DNA from: Firmicutes bacterium CAG:646
GTDB lineage: Bacteria; Bacillota; Clostridia; Lachnospirales; Lachnospiraceae
DNA length: 64,000 bases
Assembly (NCBI GenBank): GCA_000432335.1
Contig: HF995366.1
Location: 19,203 to 83,202, forward strand
Direction: 5' to 3'
Positions within the stretch are counted from its first letter, which is position 1. The number at the start of each line of letters is the position of its first letter. The notes beneath the pieces are model-generated. The model was not told the origin of the DNA. It made no database searches and saw only the letters and a list, made by a program, of their open reading frames with translations. The position numbers and the translations under genes are program-made. This document shows positions 1-8,269 of the stretch, one piece after another.

Positions 1-117
1 AATCATTGGATAAAAACTCATCCACGCAATCAACAACGTTGCAGGGAGCAAAAACATCCAGCCCGTCAGATTATGCTTTTTTTCCAATGTCAGTCCTTTT
101 TTCTTCTGACCGCTCAT
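1..117 (-). CDS. Sugar ABC transporter permease, N-terminal fragment
   Basis: First 39 codons of a membrane permease, read leftward and cut by the window edge. The ATG is at 117-115. A short basic cytoplasmic start (MSGQKKKG) leads into the first membrane helix, which carries the LLPA motif common in the first helix of MalF/UgpA-type (CUT1) carbohydrate permeases. It follows the binding-protein gene by about 100 bases on the same strand, so the two should belong to one transporter; a second permease is expected beyond the edge. The hairpin in the gap could lower permease expression relative to the binding protein. The family rests on the helix plus context; the sugar is unknown. Confidence 0.75.
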   Translation of the reverse strand, partial: MSGQKKKGLTLEKKHNLTGWMFLLPATLLIAWMSFYPMI

Positions 118-144
118 AGAAACACCTCACTCAAACTAAACTTG

Positions 145-181
145 AAAGGTCTGCTGCCGCCATTCGCAGCAGCAGACCTTT
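145..181. terminator. Hairpin between binding protein and permease
   Basis: A 13-bp perfect inverted repeat (145-157 with 169-181, arm AAAGGTCTGCTGC) lies in the gap between the binding-protein stop and the permease start. On the leftward transcript no U-run follows the stem, so it is probably an operon-internal stabilising or partly terminating hairpin, of the kind often found after abundant binding-protein messages. Confidence 0.6.
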
Positions 182-219
182 TGTCTGTTTATACTATCTC
201 ATGTTGCAAACCGATATCA

Positions 220-1569
220 TCAGCCACCCATTGTAAATTCTACTTCTTCCTGAGCCGCCTGAAGTGCGGTGTCAATATCTGCACCCTGCTGCATAATCTG
301 TCCAAGTGCAGCTCCTACAGCATTACGAGCGTCATAATAGAACGGTCCAGTAATGTTAGATGGTGTTTTTCCTGCAAACTCAACCAGTTTGGAATAAACA
401 GCATCTCCGCCCCAGAAATCTACAGTCTGTCCATACGCTTCCGTATCACGAGCTGGCTGCCATGTGGAAATAGCGCCTTTTTCCAGAAGTGTGTCATAGA
501 ACTCTGTGCTTCCTGCAAAACTGGAGTTCAGGAAGTCAACTGCCAGATCTACATTTTTACAATTGGATGTGATCATCCAGGAAGAACCACCGTTGTTGGA
601 GTAATTTGTTGCTCCTTCTACTGTCTCAAGTCTTGGGATATTGGTGATTGCCCATTTTCCAGCCTGATCTTCTGCAGGTGTAACAGAAGCCATTCTCCAG
701 CATCCATCAATAACACCGGCTACTGTACCGCCGTTCAGTGCAGCTACACCCTGATCACCGTTGGTTACTTCTGCCAGAATACCTTTTTCTACCAGTTCCT
801 GATAAACTTCCATACATTCTTTCAGAGCGTCATTTCCAACGATATTCAGACTTCCGTCTTCATTAAACAGGGAAGCTCCAGCTGACTGCAGCATCATCAT
901 GATCAGATCCGGCTCACCGGAAGTACCTGTCAGCATTGGATTTCCAGTAGCTTCTTTTACTTTTTCACCATTCTCAATGAACTGAGACCAAGTAATATCA
1001 GTAAAGTCATCTACGGTAAGTCCTGCCTCTTCCAACATATCTGTTCTCAGACCACAAATTACAGTACCGTTATCGAACGGAACAGCATAATTCTTTCCAT
1101 CTACTTTTGAGTAAGCAACTTTGGCTTCTGCAAACTGGCTGAAGTCAATTCCGCTGTCTGTCAGATCTGTAAACACATCCGGGTACAGAGACATATATTT
1201 CTGAATGGAGTTATCCTGCATCAGAACAATGTCAGGTAATGTACTGAAATCTCCTGCTGCCGCTGCATTTGTAATATTTACTTCAATATCAGTAGACTGA
1301 ATCTCCTGCTGTTCTACTGTAAAGTTCGGATGATCTTTCTGGTACAGCTCTGCTGCTTTATCGATAGCATACATATTGAAGTTCTTGTCCCAGCACCATA
1401 CGGTCAGTTTTTCTTCTCCGTCACTGGAACCGCCATCATCTTTTTTCCCATCTTCTGTTGCTGCGTCTTTAGAAGCTGAATCTTTGCTTCCGTCATCTCC
1501 GCCGCCGCAGGCTGCCAGAGAAAATACCATTGTTGAAGCTAATAATACGGAAATAATTTTCTTCTTCAT
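220..1569 (-). CDS. Sugar ABC transporter substrate-binding lipoprotein
   Basis: Extracellular solute-binding protein of the MalE-like type (SBP family 1), 449 residues, which delivers a carbohydrate to the membrane permeases of a CUT1 ABC importer. The start at 1569 was chosen over an upstream in-frame codon because AGGAGGG sits just before it and it begins a clean lipoprotein signal: basic MKKK, hydrophobic core, and lipobox SLAAC with the lipidated Cys at residue 21. A Gly/Asp/Ser-rich linker follows before the mature domain. The AraC regulator gene lies directly upstream and the permease downstream, suggesting an inducible sugar uptake operon. The ligand cannot be read from sequence alone. 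Confidence 0.88.
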   Translation of the reverse strand: MKKKIISVLLASTMVFSLAACGGGDDGSKDSASKDAATEDGKKDDGGSSDGEEKLTVWCWDKNFNMYAIDKAAELYQKDHPNFTVEQQEIQSTDIEVNITNAAAAGDFSTLPDIVLMQDNSIQKYMSLYPDVFTDLTDSGIDFSQFAEAKVAYSKVDGKNYAVPFDNGTVICGLRTDMLEEAGLTVDDFTDITWSQFIENGEKVKEATGNPMLTGTSGEPDLIMMMLQSAGASLFNEDGSLNIVGNDALKECMEVYQELVEKGILAEVTNGDQGVAALNGGTVAGVIDGCWRMASVTPAEDQAGKWAITNIPRLETVEGATNYSNNGGSSWMITSNCKNVDLAVDFLNSSFAGSTEFYDTLLEKGAISTWQPARDTEAYGQTVDFWGGDAVYSKLVEFAGKTPSNITGPFYYDARNAVGAALGQIMQQGADIDTALQAAQEEVEFTMGG

Positions 1570-1756
1570 GTTACGTACCCTCCTGAAAATAATAAATTTT
1601 CCCATTCACAAATTCTACTTTCAAATGCTCTACTTTACTTTGTATATTATGTACAGTTTTTGAACTCTTTGTGAATCATCATGGGTATATTATAACAATT
1701 ACCTCTTATCCATTGTGCACATTTTCAACTCCATTTTATGCATTTTCGCCCATTTT

Positions 1757-1786
1757 GCAAAAAAGGATGGCATTTTCACCATCCTT
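1757..1786 (-). terminator. Terminator overlapping the AraC gene stop
   Basis: Stem AAGGATGG/CCATCCTT (1763-1770 with 1779-1786) with an 8-base loop, followed on the leftward transcript by TTTTTT. The TGA stop codon of the AraC-type gene (1778-1776) lies in the loop, so the last codons are part of the terminator. Confidence 0.8.
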
Positions 1787-2708
1787 CCTGCGTTTTTATA
1801 TCATATTTCAACAATTTTCGCTCATAGTGTTCTGGCTTCGCCCTCCACTCACGCGGCGAAATACCCATAACTTTTTGAAAGTTCCTATTAAAAGTGGACA
1901 ATGTGGAAAATCCCGCTCGAACAGCAATATCTCCGATAGAATCATTGGTTCGTTTCAGCTCGTCACAGGCGGTCTTAATCCTCACCCAATTAATATACTC
2001 CACCGGCGTCATATTCATACATTTGGAAAAAATTCTCCGAAAATGTGTCTCACTGATATGGCATAGCTGCGCCAATTCCTCGATTTTAATCTGCTGATCG
2101 TAATATTCACTGATAAAGTCCAACGCCGGAGATATTGCCACACTATTACTCAGTGGTCCCTCCTCCCGCTCATCTTCCGTCTTATTCCAGCGAGCGAGCT
2201 CAATAAGAAACGCCAGCAGCATCCCTTTCATTTCTTCCATATACAGCTCTTTCCGGTTTCTCATAATTTCCATAATCTGACGGATCATCGCGGCCACTTC
2301 CGGCTTTTCCTCCACCCGAACAAAATGCGCCTTTCGATTGATCCTGCGTATCAGCCGATCTGCCATCAGAGGGTTATCATGATAAAACTCCTGTAAAAAC
2401 GCATCCACATCTATGAACAGATACTCCCAGGAGCTGAAACTATCCCCATCCGAATTTGTATTATGCGGAAGATTCTTCGGAATGACAGAAAACATCCCTC
2501 CTGAAAAAGAGCAATCCTCTTCCTCCAGCGTAAGGATTCCCTTACCTGAATAGCAAAATCCCACCTCCAGATGATTGTGAAAATGAAGATAGTCAATCTC
2601 TCTTCCATAATTCTGCGTCCATTTTTCTCCCAGAAGCGCCAATATAGAGCTTCCGGCAGGCATTTCATAGTATCGGTATTCTATTCTGGGTTTTCTTTTT
2701 TTACTCAT
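1776..2708 (-). CDS. AraC-family transcriptional regulator
   Basis: Regulator of 310 residues. The N-terminal half (about 30-150) resembles a cupin sugar-sensing domain, with HFHNHLEVGF and GKGILTLEE. The C-terminal 100 residues form the paired helix-turn-helix of AraC/XylS proteins: first helices around IEELAQLCHISETHF, second around IGDIAVRAGFS, followed by the NRNFQKVMGISP signature. It lies between nrdD (23 bases upstream) and the sugar-binding protein gene (about 200 bases downstream), so the likely target is the sugar transporter. It could be co-transcribed with nrdD, but its own terminator at the end separates it from the transporter. Confidence 0.9.
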   Translation of the reverse strand: MSKKRKPRIEYRYYEMPAGSSILALLGEKWTQNYGREIDYLHFHNHLEVGFCYSGKGILTLEEEDCSFSGGMFSVIPKNLPHNTNSDGDSFSSWEYLFIDVDAFLQEFYHDNPLMADRLIRRINRKAHFVRVEEKPEVAAMIRQIMEIMRNRKELYMEEMKGMLLAFLIELARWNKTEDEREEGPLSNSVAISPALDFISEYYDQQIKIEELAQLCHISETHFRRIFSKCMNMTPVEYINWVRIKTACDELKRTNDSIGDIAVRAGFSTLSTFNRNFQKVMGISPREWRAKPEHYERKLLKYDIKTQEGW

Positions 2709-2731
2709 AATCCCCCTGAAACTTTCTTTTT

Positions 2732-4876
2732 TTACATGGATTTACGGTCTGCAATCTCTGCCATTTTCGCATCATTTAATCGGGTATCTCCATGCACCCG
2801 GCTGTAAGACAGATAACCGTTCATCCGGTCAATCTTCGTCAGATTTCTAGAACCGCATACCGGACACACATCCATCTCCAGTTCCTGATGGCCACAATCA
2901 TCGCAGTATGCTAGAGACAGATTTACTCCCTCGTAATATCCCAGATCCATCGCTCTGCGAATCAACGCCTTGATCGCATGAACATTGTAATCGATGGGGT
3001 ATCTCACATACTGGATTTTCCCTCCATTGCACAATTCCCAGAATCTGCCTTCCAGATCCTGTTTCTGGATTGGACTGATATCCTCCGCCACATGGCAGTG
3101 GAAACTATTGCTCACATACGGTCTGTCAGATACGCCCCGCACAATGCCAAACATTTTTCTGAACTGCTCTACCTGCAGTCCACAAAGGCTCTCTGCCGGC
3201 GTTCCGTAAATGGCATACAGAATCTGATCTTCTTTCTTATACACATCGATCTTCTTATTGATATACTTCAAAACCTCCAGCGCAAACTCTCCGTCTTCGG
3301 TGATGGACTTTCCATTATAAAGTTCCTGAAGCTCATTTAACGCAGTGATCCCGAAAGAAGCGGTCATAGGACGGAGCAGCGGACGGATCTTATCCCCTGG
3401 TTTTAAATGTCCGCCATAAAATCCTCCCTCACAGTACGCCAGCGGGTTTGTGGATGCACGCATCTCTCCCAGATAATCATATGTTCTCTTATGTAGTCCC
3501 CGGATCATCTCCAGATAAAAGTCCAGAACCTCATAAAAGTCTCGGTTCTCCGCTCTTGATTTTGCCAAAATCATCGGCAGATGGAGACTCACTGCGCCAA
3601 TATTAAACCGTCCCACAAATACAGGCACATCATTTTCGTCTGCCGGCTCCATGCCGCCTCTCTCATACCAGGGGCTCAAAAATGCCCGGCATCCCATGGG
3701 GCTGATTACCTTTTTGTACTTTTTGTACATACTGGAAATATACCCTTCTCCGCTCATAGACAGCCAATCCGGATACATGGTCTTCGCAGAACATGCAACT
3801 CCCGCCTCAAATACATCTTCACATTCACATCCCAGATCATGGATATTTTTATCATACAAAAATACGATTTTCGGGAATAATACCGGTTTTTTATGCCCCT
3901 TCTTGCCCTGTCCTTCCTTGTGCACATTTAACAGAGAAACAGAAATCATTTTTTCAAAACGGCTGGTACCCAGTCCCAGTGTCACCGTCACAAAAGGATA
4001 ATCTCCACGGGAGGAGCCCACAGTATTCAGCTTATACTCAATTCCCTGCCAGCCCTGATCACAGTCGCGGCATACCTTTTCCCAGGCATATTTTTCTGCC
4101 CGCTCTTCTCTTCCTGACCAGGAAACATCCGTATATTCTAAAAATTCTTCGTGATATTTATCATAACTTTTCTTTGCATACGGCGCCAGAATCTTATCCA
4201 CCTCCGGCACTGTAAATCCACCGTACTGCTGAGCGGCAGTACTGAGAATGATATCTCCCATAACGTCAAAGGCAGTATCCAGCGTCTTTGGCTCGTTGTA
4301 CCAAACATTTCCCATCTCAAAACCGTCCTTCAGTACAGAAGCCACATCGAACAGACAACAGTTCATGGTGTCCAGACGGGCTGACTGATCATGGATGTAA
4401 ATATAACCGTCTTTACATGCCTGAAGTTCATTTCTATTCATAAAAAACTTTCTGTAAAGCTCTTTATTCAATTCGTTAAAAATCAAACTTCTCTTCGTAG
4501 CTACCAGCGCGCTGTCTGTATTGGCATTACTCTTATCTCCAATATAGCGAATAGACTGACTCTTTGTATATACCTCATCCATCATATGAATAAAGTCTAC
4601 CTTGTAGTTTCGATAGTCCCGGTAACTCTTTGCCACTGCCGGATTCACCTGTTCCAAAGCCCCCTCCACGATATTATGCATATCCTGGATAAAGATCCCG
4701 TCCTTGCGTTTCTTTCCCAGAGTCTCTGCCTGTTCCGTCGCGTATTTACACAGAAAATCTATCTCTTCCGGCGCAAAAGAATACATAACCCTGCTTGCTG
4801 ATTTGTTCACCGCACGCACGATTTTATCGGCGTTAAAGGGCTCTTTCGTTCCGTCTTTCTTGATAATATATACCAT
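2732..4876 (-). CDS. nrdD: Anaerobic ribonucleoside-triphosphate reductase (class III)
   Basis: Oxygen-sensitive glycyl-radical enzyme that reduces NTPs to dNTPs, 714 residues (usual size). An ATP-cone allosteric domain occupies the first ~90 residues (VYIIKKDGTKEPFNADKI). Near the end is the zinc site C658-x2-C661...C671-x2-C674, then the radical loop RMNGYLS with the predicted radical Gly at 687. The enzyme needs the radical-SAM activase NrdG, which is usually adjacent; no nrdG is seen in this window, so it must be elsewhere. A palindromic NrdR-type box lies just before the gene. The start has AGGAGAGG about 6 bases upstream. Confidence 0.96.
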   Translation of the reverse strand: MVYIIKKDGTKEPFNADKIVRAVNKSASRVMYSFAPEEIDFLCKYATEQAETLGKKRKDGIFIQDMHNIVEGALEQVNPAVAKSYRDYRNYKVDFIHMMDEVYTKSQSIRYIGDKSNANTDSALVATKRSLIFNELNKELYRKFFMNRNELQACKDGYIYIHDQSARLDTMNCCLFDVASVLKDGFEMGNVWYNEPKTLDTAFDVMGDIILSTAAQQYGGFTVPEVDKILAPYAKKSYDKYHEEFLEYTDVSWSGREERAEKYAWEKVCRDCDQGWQGIEYKLNTVGSSRGDYPFVTVTLGLGTSRFEKMISVSLLNVHKEGQGKKGHKKPVLFPKIVFLYDKNIHDLGCECEDVFEAGVACSAKTMYPDWLSMSGEGYISSMYKKYKKVISPMGCRAFLSPWYERGGMEPADENDVPVFVGRFNIGAVSLHLPMILAKSRAENRDFYEVLDFYLEMIRGLHKRTYDYLGEMRASTNPLAYCEGGFYGGHLKPGDKIRPLLRPMTASFGITALNELQELYNGKSITEDGEFALEVLKYINKKIDVYKKEDQILYAIYGTPAESLCGLQVEQFRKMFGIVRGVSDRPYVSNSFHCHVAEDISPIQKQDLEGRFWELCNGGKIQYVRYPIDYNVHAIKALIRRAMDLGYYEGVNLSLAYCDDCGHQELEMDVCPVCGSRNLTKIDRMNGYLSYSRVHGDTRLNDAKMAEIADRKSM

Positions 4877-4891
4877 GACTACCTCTCCTTA

Positions 4892-4907
4892 CCACTATAT
4901 ATAGTTT
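4892..4907. promoter_or_regulatory. NrdR box upstream of nrdD
   Basis: The palindromic core CTATATATAG (4895-4904) fits the NrdR consensus core CWATATATWG. NrdR is the ATP/dATP-sensing repressor of ribonucleotide reductase genes. The site lies 16-31 bases before the nrdD start codon, downstream of the predicted -10 element, a position where a bound repressor would block elongation or initiation. NrdR usually binds paired boxes; I see only this one clearly. Confidence 0.7.
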
Positions 4908-4943
4908 CTTCTCTTATTCTTCTAACAACATTTTGTATGCACC

Positions 4944-4949
4944 AGTATA
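4944..4949 (-). promoter_or_regulatory. Predicted -10 element for nrdD
   Basis: On the leftward strand TGTTATACT forms an extended -10 (TG-N-TATACT). The -35 region at 17 bases (TTCCCT) is weak and lies inside the upstream terminator stem, so this is only a moderate prediction. Confidence 0.4.
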
Positions 4950-4963
4950 ACACGCTTTTCCAC

Positions 4964-5004
4964 AAAAGGGAAGAGGAAGAACTGTAAAATTTCTTCCTCT
5001 TCCC
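4964..5004 (-). terminator. Terminator of the zinc-ribbon membrane protein gene
   Basis: 14-bp perfect stem GGGAAGAGGAAGAA (4968-4981 with 4991-5004), 9-base loop, then TTTT on the leftward strand. It ends the gene at 5044-5805 ahead of nrdD. Confidence 0.85.
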
Positions 5005-5043
5005 GCTGCTCTTTTGGTTATATCATCACGAACCGCTCCTCAT

Positions 5044-5805
5044 TCAACGATATCCCATGGGAACCAGAACAATCTCACATTCCGCCTCATTTTCCGGTTG
5101 CATGGAAATTTCTGCGCCCTCTAAAAGGGTAAGTCCCAGAGTTCTGGAAGGACCGCTGACCTCCTCCTGATCCAGATAATATACTTCCTCCGCCCGGTTT
5201 TCCTCAGAATAATCCATATAATAAAAATATCCCTGCCCCGTCTTAATCACCGCATCATACACGCCCACCGGAAAATCTTTCCCGGCAATCATAATCTCTT
5301 CTGTCACCAGGATCTCTTTCGTCGCTGCGCTCTCTTCCTGAGATTCTCCCTGAACCTCACTCTGGCTTTCTCCCTGCTCCTCCATCTCATCCAAAACGTC
5401 TTCCAACTGAGCAAAAATCTCCTGATTTTCCTCGTATTTTTCCACTTGTTCACTGACATCCAGAAACTCATCTCCGTCCCATTGGAACGTCTCCATGGTC
5501 TCCACTTGCTCCTCGCTCTTCTTCTGACCGGAACGTATCGCATAGACCACGGTCAGAATAAGAACAACGATAAAAGCAAAAATCCAAAAAACTCTGCCCT
5601 TTTCTTCTTTTTCTTCCGAAAGAGGCTCGGTGACCTGTTTCTGCTGGTTGGGCTTCCCCCCTTTGGAAACAGGCATTGGTTTCTCATCCTCCCGCATCTC
5701 ATTCAGGTAATATCGACCCGTTTCGCTGGGATAATACATTCCACAGTCCTGACATCTGCCATTTACAATTCTTCCCCCACATACACTGCATTTTGTCTGT
5801 TCCAT
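5044..5805 (-). CDS. Zinc-ribbon membrane protein of unknown function
   Basis: 253-residue protein. An N-terminal zinc ribbon has Cys6-x2-Cys9 and Cys18-x2-Cys21. A linker rich in Lys, Gln and Glu follows, then one transmembrane helix (about 72-90), a very acidic Glu/Gln-rich stretch (about 95-165), and a C-terminal extracellular beta-rich part. The start at 5805 was chosen over an earlier in-frame codon because AAGGAGAGG precedes it by 7 bases and it places the zinc ribbon at the N-terminus. Zinc ribbon plus one membrane helix is a common layout for Clostridial surface proteins with no assigned role. It stands alone with its own terminator, and no catalytic motif is visible. Confidence 0.75.
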   Translation of the reverse strand: MEQTKCSVCGGRIVNGRCQDCGMYYPSETGRYYLNEMREDEKPMPVSKGGKPNQQKQVTEPLSEEKEEKGRVFWIFAFIVVLILTVVYAIRSGQKKSEEQVETMETFQWDGDEFLDVSEQVEKYEENQEIFAQLEDVLDEMEEQGESQSEVQGESQEESAATKEILVTEEIMIAGKDFPVGVYDAVIKTGQGYFYYMDYSEENRAEEVYYLDQEEVSGPSRTLGLTLLEGAEISMQPENEAECEIVLVPMGYR

Positions 5806-5952
5806 GCTCCATCCTCTCCTTCTCGTTCCTGTGGCAGTTACTGTTGCTGTTGACACTACCCTATCACAGTTCCTGCCTTCTTGCAACATGGCTTTTACCG
5901 TGTGAATAGTGATTTTTTATCACTTTAATTTGATATCATTAAAAATTAATCA

Positions 5953-5980
5953 TTGTATTTCCACCAATTCCTGCTATAAT
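5953..5980 (+). promoter_or_regulatory. Promoter of asnA
   Basis: -35 TTGTAT (5953-5958), 16-base spacer, extended -10 TGC-TATAAT (TATAAT 5975-5980). The start codon of asnA is 38 bases downstream. Confidence 0.8.
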
Positions 5981-6017
5981 GTCTTATAAAGTCTTAGAAA
6001 TTTTTGAGGAGGATACC

Positions 6018-7028
6018 ATGGAAGATTTTATTATTCCCCAAAACTACCAACCAGCTTTGAATCTCCACGATACCCAGATTGCCATTAAAACCGTGAAGGA
6101 TTTCTTTCAGAAAACCCTGGCGGAACGGCTGCATCTTCTCCGGGTATCTGCACCGCTTTTCGTCAACCCGGCTTCCGGATTAAATGACAACCTGAATGGC
6201 GTAGAGCGCCCCGTACAGTTTGACCTCAAAGAAATTCCCGATGAAAATGCTGAAATTGTCCATTCTCTGGCAAAATGGAAACGATATGCCCTGAAAAAAT
6301 ATGGATTTTCCCAAGGGGAAGGACTTTACACCGATATGATCGCTATCCGGCGGGACGAAGATACGGACAATATTCATTCTATTTATGTGGATCAGTGGGA
6401 CTGGGAAAAGATTATTTCCCGGGAGGAACGGACCATGGAGACTTTGCAGAATGTAGTCCGCACCGTCTACACTGCCTTGAAAAAAACAGAAAAATACATG
6501 GCTATTCAATATGATTATATAGAAGAAATACTCCCGCGGGATATTTTTTTCATCACTTCTCAGGAACTGGAAGACCGCTATCCTTCCCACTCTCCCAAAG
6601 AACGAGAGTACCTGATTGCTAAAGAAAAGGGTGCCGTATTCATCATGCAGATTGGAAAATATCTGGCTTCCGGCGAGCGCCACGACGGTCGCGCCCCGGA
6701 CTATGACGACTGGGAACTGAACGGAGATATTATCGTATACTATCCCGTTCTGGATATTGCGCTGGAGCTCTCTTCCATGGGAATCCGTGTAGACTCCCAT
6801 TCCCTGAAACGCCAGTTAGCAATCAGCGGATGCGAAGACCGGGCTTCTCTGGACTTTCAGAAAGCCATTCTGAATGATGAACTCCCCTTCACCATCGGGG
6901 GCGGCATTGGACAGTCCCGTATCTGTATGTTTTATCTCAGAAAAGCGCATATCGGGGAAGTTCACTGTTCCCTGTGGTCGGAGAAAACATTACGGACAGC
7001 ACAGGAACAGGGAATTCCTCTTCTATAA
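6018..7028 (+). CDS. asnA: Aspartate-ammonia ligase (asparagine synthetase A)
   Basis: Makes asparagine from aspartate, ammonia and ATP in the cytoplasm; 336 residues, matching the E. coli AsnA size (about 330). It aligns throughout with AsnA: LNDNLNGVERPV near the N-terminus, VHSLAKWKR, GEGLYTDM, YVDQWDWEK, RAPDYDDW, SSMGIRVD and the terminal GGGIGQSR class-II synthetase-like motif. The start at 6018 is set by GAGGAGG 5 bases upstream; an earlier in-frame ATG at 5979 overlaps the -10 element and is rejected. It is a single-gene unit with its own promoter and a terminator about 70 bases downstream. Confidence 0.97.
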   Translation: MEDFIIPQNYQPALNLHDTQIAIKTVKDFFQKTLAERLHLLRVSAPLFVNPASGLNDNLNGVERPVQFDLKEIPDENAEIVHSLAKWKRYALKKYGFSQGEGLYTDMIAIRRDEDTDNIHSIYVDQWDWEKIISREERTMETLQNVVRTVYTALKKTEKYMAIQYDYIEEILPRDIFFITSQELEDRYPSHSPKEREYLIAKEKGAVFIMQIGKYLASGERHDGRAPDYDDWELNGDIIVYYPVLDIALELSSMGIRVDSHSLKRQLAISGCEDRASLDFQKAILNDELPFTIGGGIGQSRICMFYLRKAHIGEVHCSLWSEKTLRTAQEQGIPLL

Positions 7029-7095
7029 AAGACACGTTTTACAACTTATATCTTAGAATTAAAATCAAAAACTGTGGTATAAATCACTGGTTATA

Positions 7096-7140
7096 GAAAA
7101 AAGTATCCTTGTTTTCCTGAAATTCCGGGATACTTTTTTC
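7096..7140. terminator. Bidirectional terminator between asnA and dapF
   Basis: Perfect 13-bp stem (7096-7108 with 7128-7140) built from GAAAAAAGTATCC and GGATACTTTTTTC, giving U-runs in both directions. It serves asnA from the left and dapF from the right. Confidence 0.9.
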
Positions 7141-7194
7141 TGAAAATACAATTTGATCCCCCAAATTCTTGCATTTTTATACCCAATTCAAAAT

Positions 7195-8058
7195 TTAACA
7201 GTTCTTTATTTCCCCATCAAAAACTATCTCCGCAGGTCCTGTCATGTATACCTGATTTTCTTCTCTGTCCCAGAAAATCTCCAAATCCCCTCCCAGAAGC
7301 TTTACGGTCACGCAATCTTTTGTATAACCGTTTAATATAGAAGCCACTGCCACGGCGCAGGCGCCCGTCCCGCAGGCAAGCGTTTCCCCGGAACCTCTCT
7401 CCCACACTCGCATTTCTGCCGTATGATCATCCAGAATCTTTACAAATTCCGTATTAACCCGATCAGGAAAACAGGAATGATTTTCAAATAACGGACCTAC
7501 CTTTTCAATATCCAGTCCTTGTACGTCATCCAGGTAGACAATACCATGGGGATTTCCCATAGAAACTGCCGTGATATGATATTCCTGACCGCCGATGGTT
7601 ATAGGCGCATTCACGATCTGTTTTCCATGAAAATCGTTGTTTTTCCCCATTTTCTCCGGCAATACAGGAATCTTCTCCGGTTCCAGAATGGGAGCACCCA
7701 TATTTACCCGAATTCGCTCCACTTTTCCCTCTTCTACTGTCAGTTCCAAATATTTAACCCCGCTGGGTGTGCTGACAGTAATGGAGGTTTTATCCGTCAG
7801 ACCGTAATCGTACACGTATTTACCCACACAGCGAATACCGTTTCCGCACATGGAGCCCCGGGACCCATCCGCATTGTACATATCCATCTCAAAATCTGCC
7901 ACATCTGAGGGCTTGATCAAAATCAACCCGTCCGAACCAATCCCAAAATGACGGTCACTTACTTTTTTTGCCATTTCACTGGGATTTTCCACTGTTTCCT
8001 CAAAACAATTTACATATACATAATCATTTCCAATTCCCTGCATCTTTGTAAATTTCAT
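7195..8058 (-). CDS. dapF: Diaminopimelate epimerase
   Basis: Converts LL-diaminopimelate to the meso form for lysine and peptidoglycan synthesis. 287 residues, usual length. The two catalytic cysteines are present: C71 in MCGNGIRC and C229 in ACGTGACA, along with the N-terminal QGIGNDY motif. It is the third dap gene in this window (dapA and dapB are near 54 kb) but is a separate unit here. The ATG at 8058 has an AAGGAG site 9 bases upstream and a predicted promoter about 45 bases before it. Confidence 0.97.
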   Translation of the reverse strand: MKFTKMQGIGNDYVYVNCFEETVENPSEMAKKVSDRHFGIGSDGLILIKPSDVADFEMDMYNADGSRGSMCGNGIRCVGKYVYDYGLTDKTSITVSTPSGVKYLELTVEEGKVERIRVNMGAPILEPEKIPVLPEKMGKNNDFHGKQIVNAPITIGGQEYHITAVSMGNPHGIVYLDDVQGLDIEKVGPLFENHSCFPDRVNTEFVKILDDHTAEMRVWERGSGETLACGTGACAVAVASILNGYTKDCVTVKLLGGDLEIFWDREENQVYMTGPAEIVFDGEIKNC

Positions 8059-8102
8059 ATTTTCTCTGCTCCTTCTCTTGTCTATTTTCAGATTCTAAAA
8101 CT

Positions 8103-8131
8103 ATTATAATGCATTTTGTCGAATCTGGAAA
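8103..8131 (-). promoter_or_regulatory. Predicted promoter of dapF
   Basis: Leftward TTTCCA (8131-8126), 17-base spacer, TATAAT (8108-8103). The -10 is perfect and the -35 matches four of six bases. Confidence 0.6.
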
Positions 8132-8138
8132 TATGGCA

Positions 8139-8168
8139 TTGACAAATCCCTCTTTTATCCGCTACAAT
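8139..8168 (+). promoter_or_regulatory. Promoter of the purine permease gene
   Basis: Perfect -35 TTGACA (8139-8144), 18-base spacer and TACAAT (8163-8168). Transcription should begin near 8175, just before the folded leader. Confidence 0.88.
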
Positions 8169-8174
8169 GCACTT

Positions 8175-8245
8175 TAGAAGGTAACCATTTCCTGAGGGTT
8201 TAAGGCTCCACCGGAATGGTTACTTTGTATTTTGTAACCATTTTA
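8175..8245 (+). promoter_or_regulatory. Switching leader RNA before the purine permease
   Basis: The leader carries the 9-base arm GTAACCATT twice (8181-8189 and 8234-8242) and its complement AATGGTTAC once (8215-8223). The complement can pair with the first copy, enclosing the region around CCTGAGGG...GGCTCCACCGG, or with the second copy to make a 9-bp hairpin followed by TTTTAT, which looks like a weak intrinsic terminator. The two folds are mutually exclusive, the classic layout of a riboswitch or attenuator. It does not match the purine riboswitch consensus as I know it. The ribosome binding site at 8256-8262 lies outside both stems, so control would act on transcription. Ligand unknown; a purine or derivative is a guess from the gene it precedes. 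Confidence 0.65.
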
Positions 8246-8269
8246 TCACCATTAGAGGAGGGAAATCTC

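Noticed and set aside
8175..8245. Purine (guanine/adenine) riboswitch before the purine permease.
   Set aside because: The conserved junction bases of that aptamer (such as TATGG...TTTCTACC...GACTA) are absent, so it was recorded as an unassigned switching leader instead.
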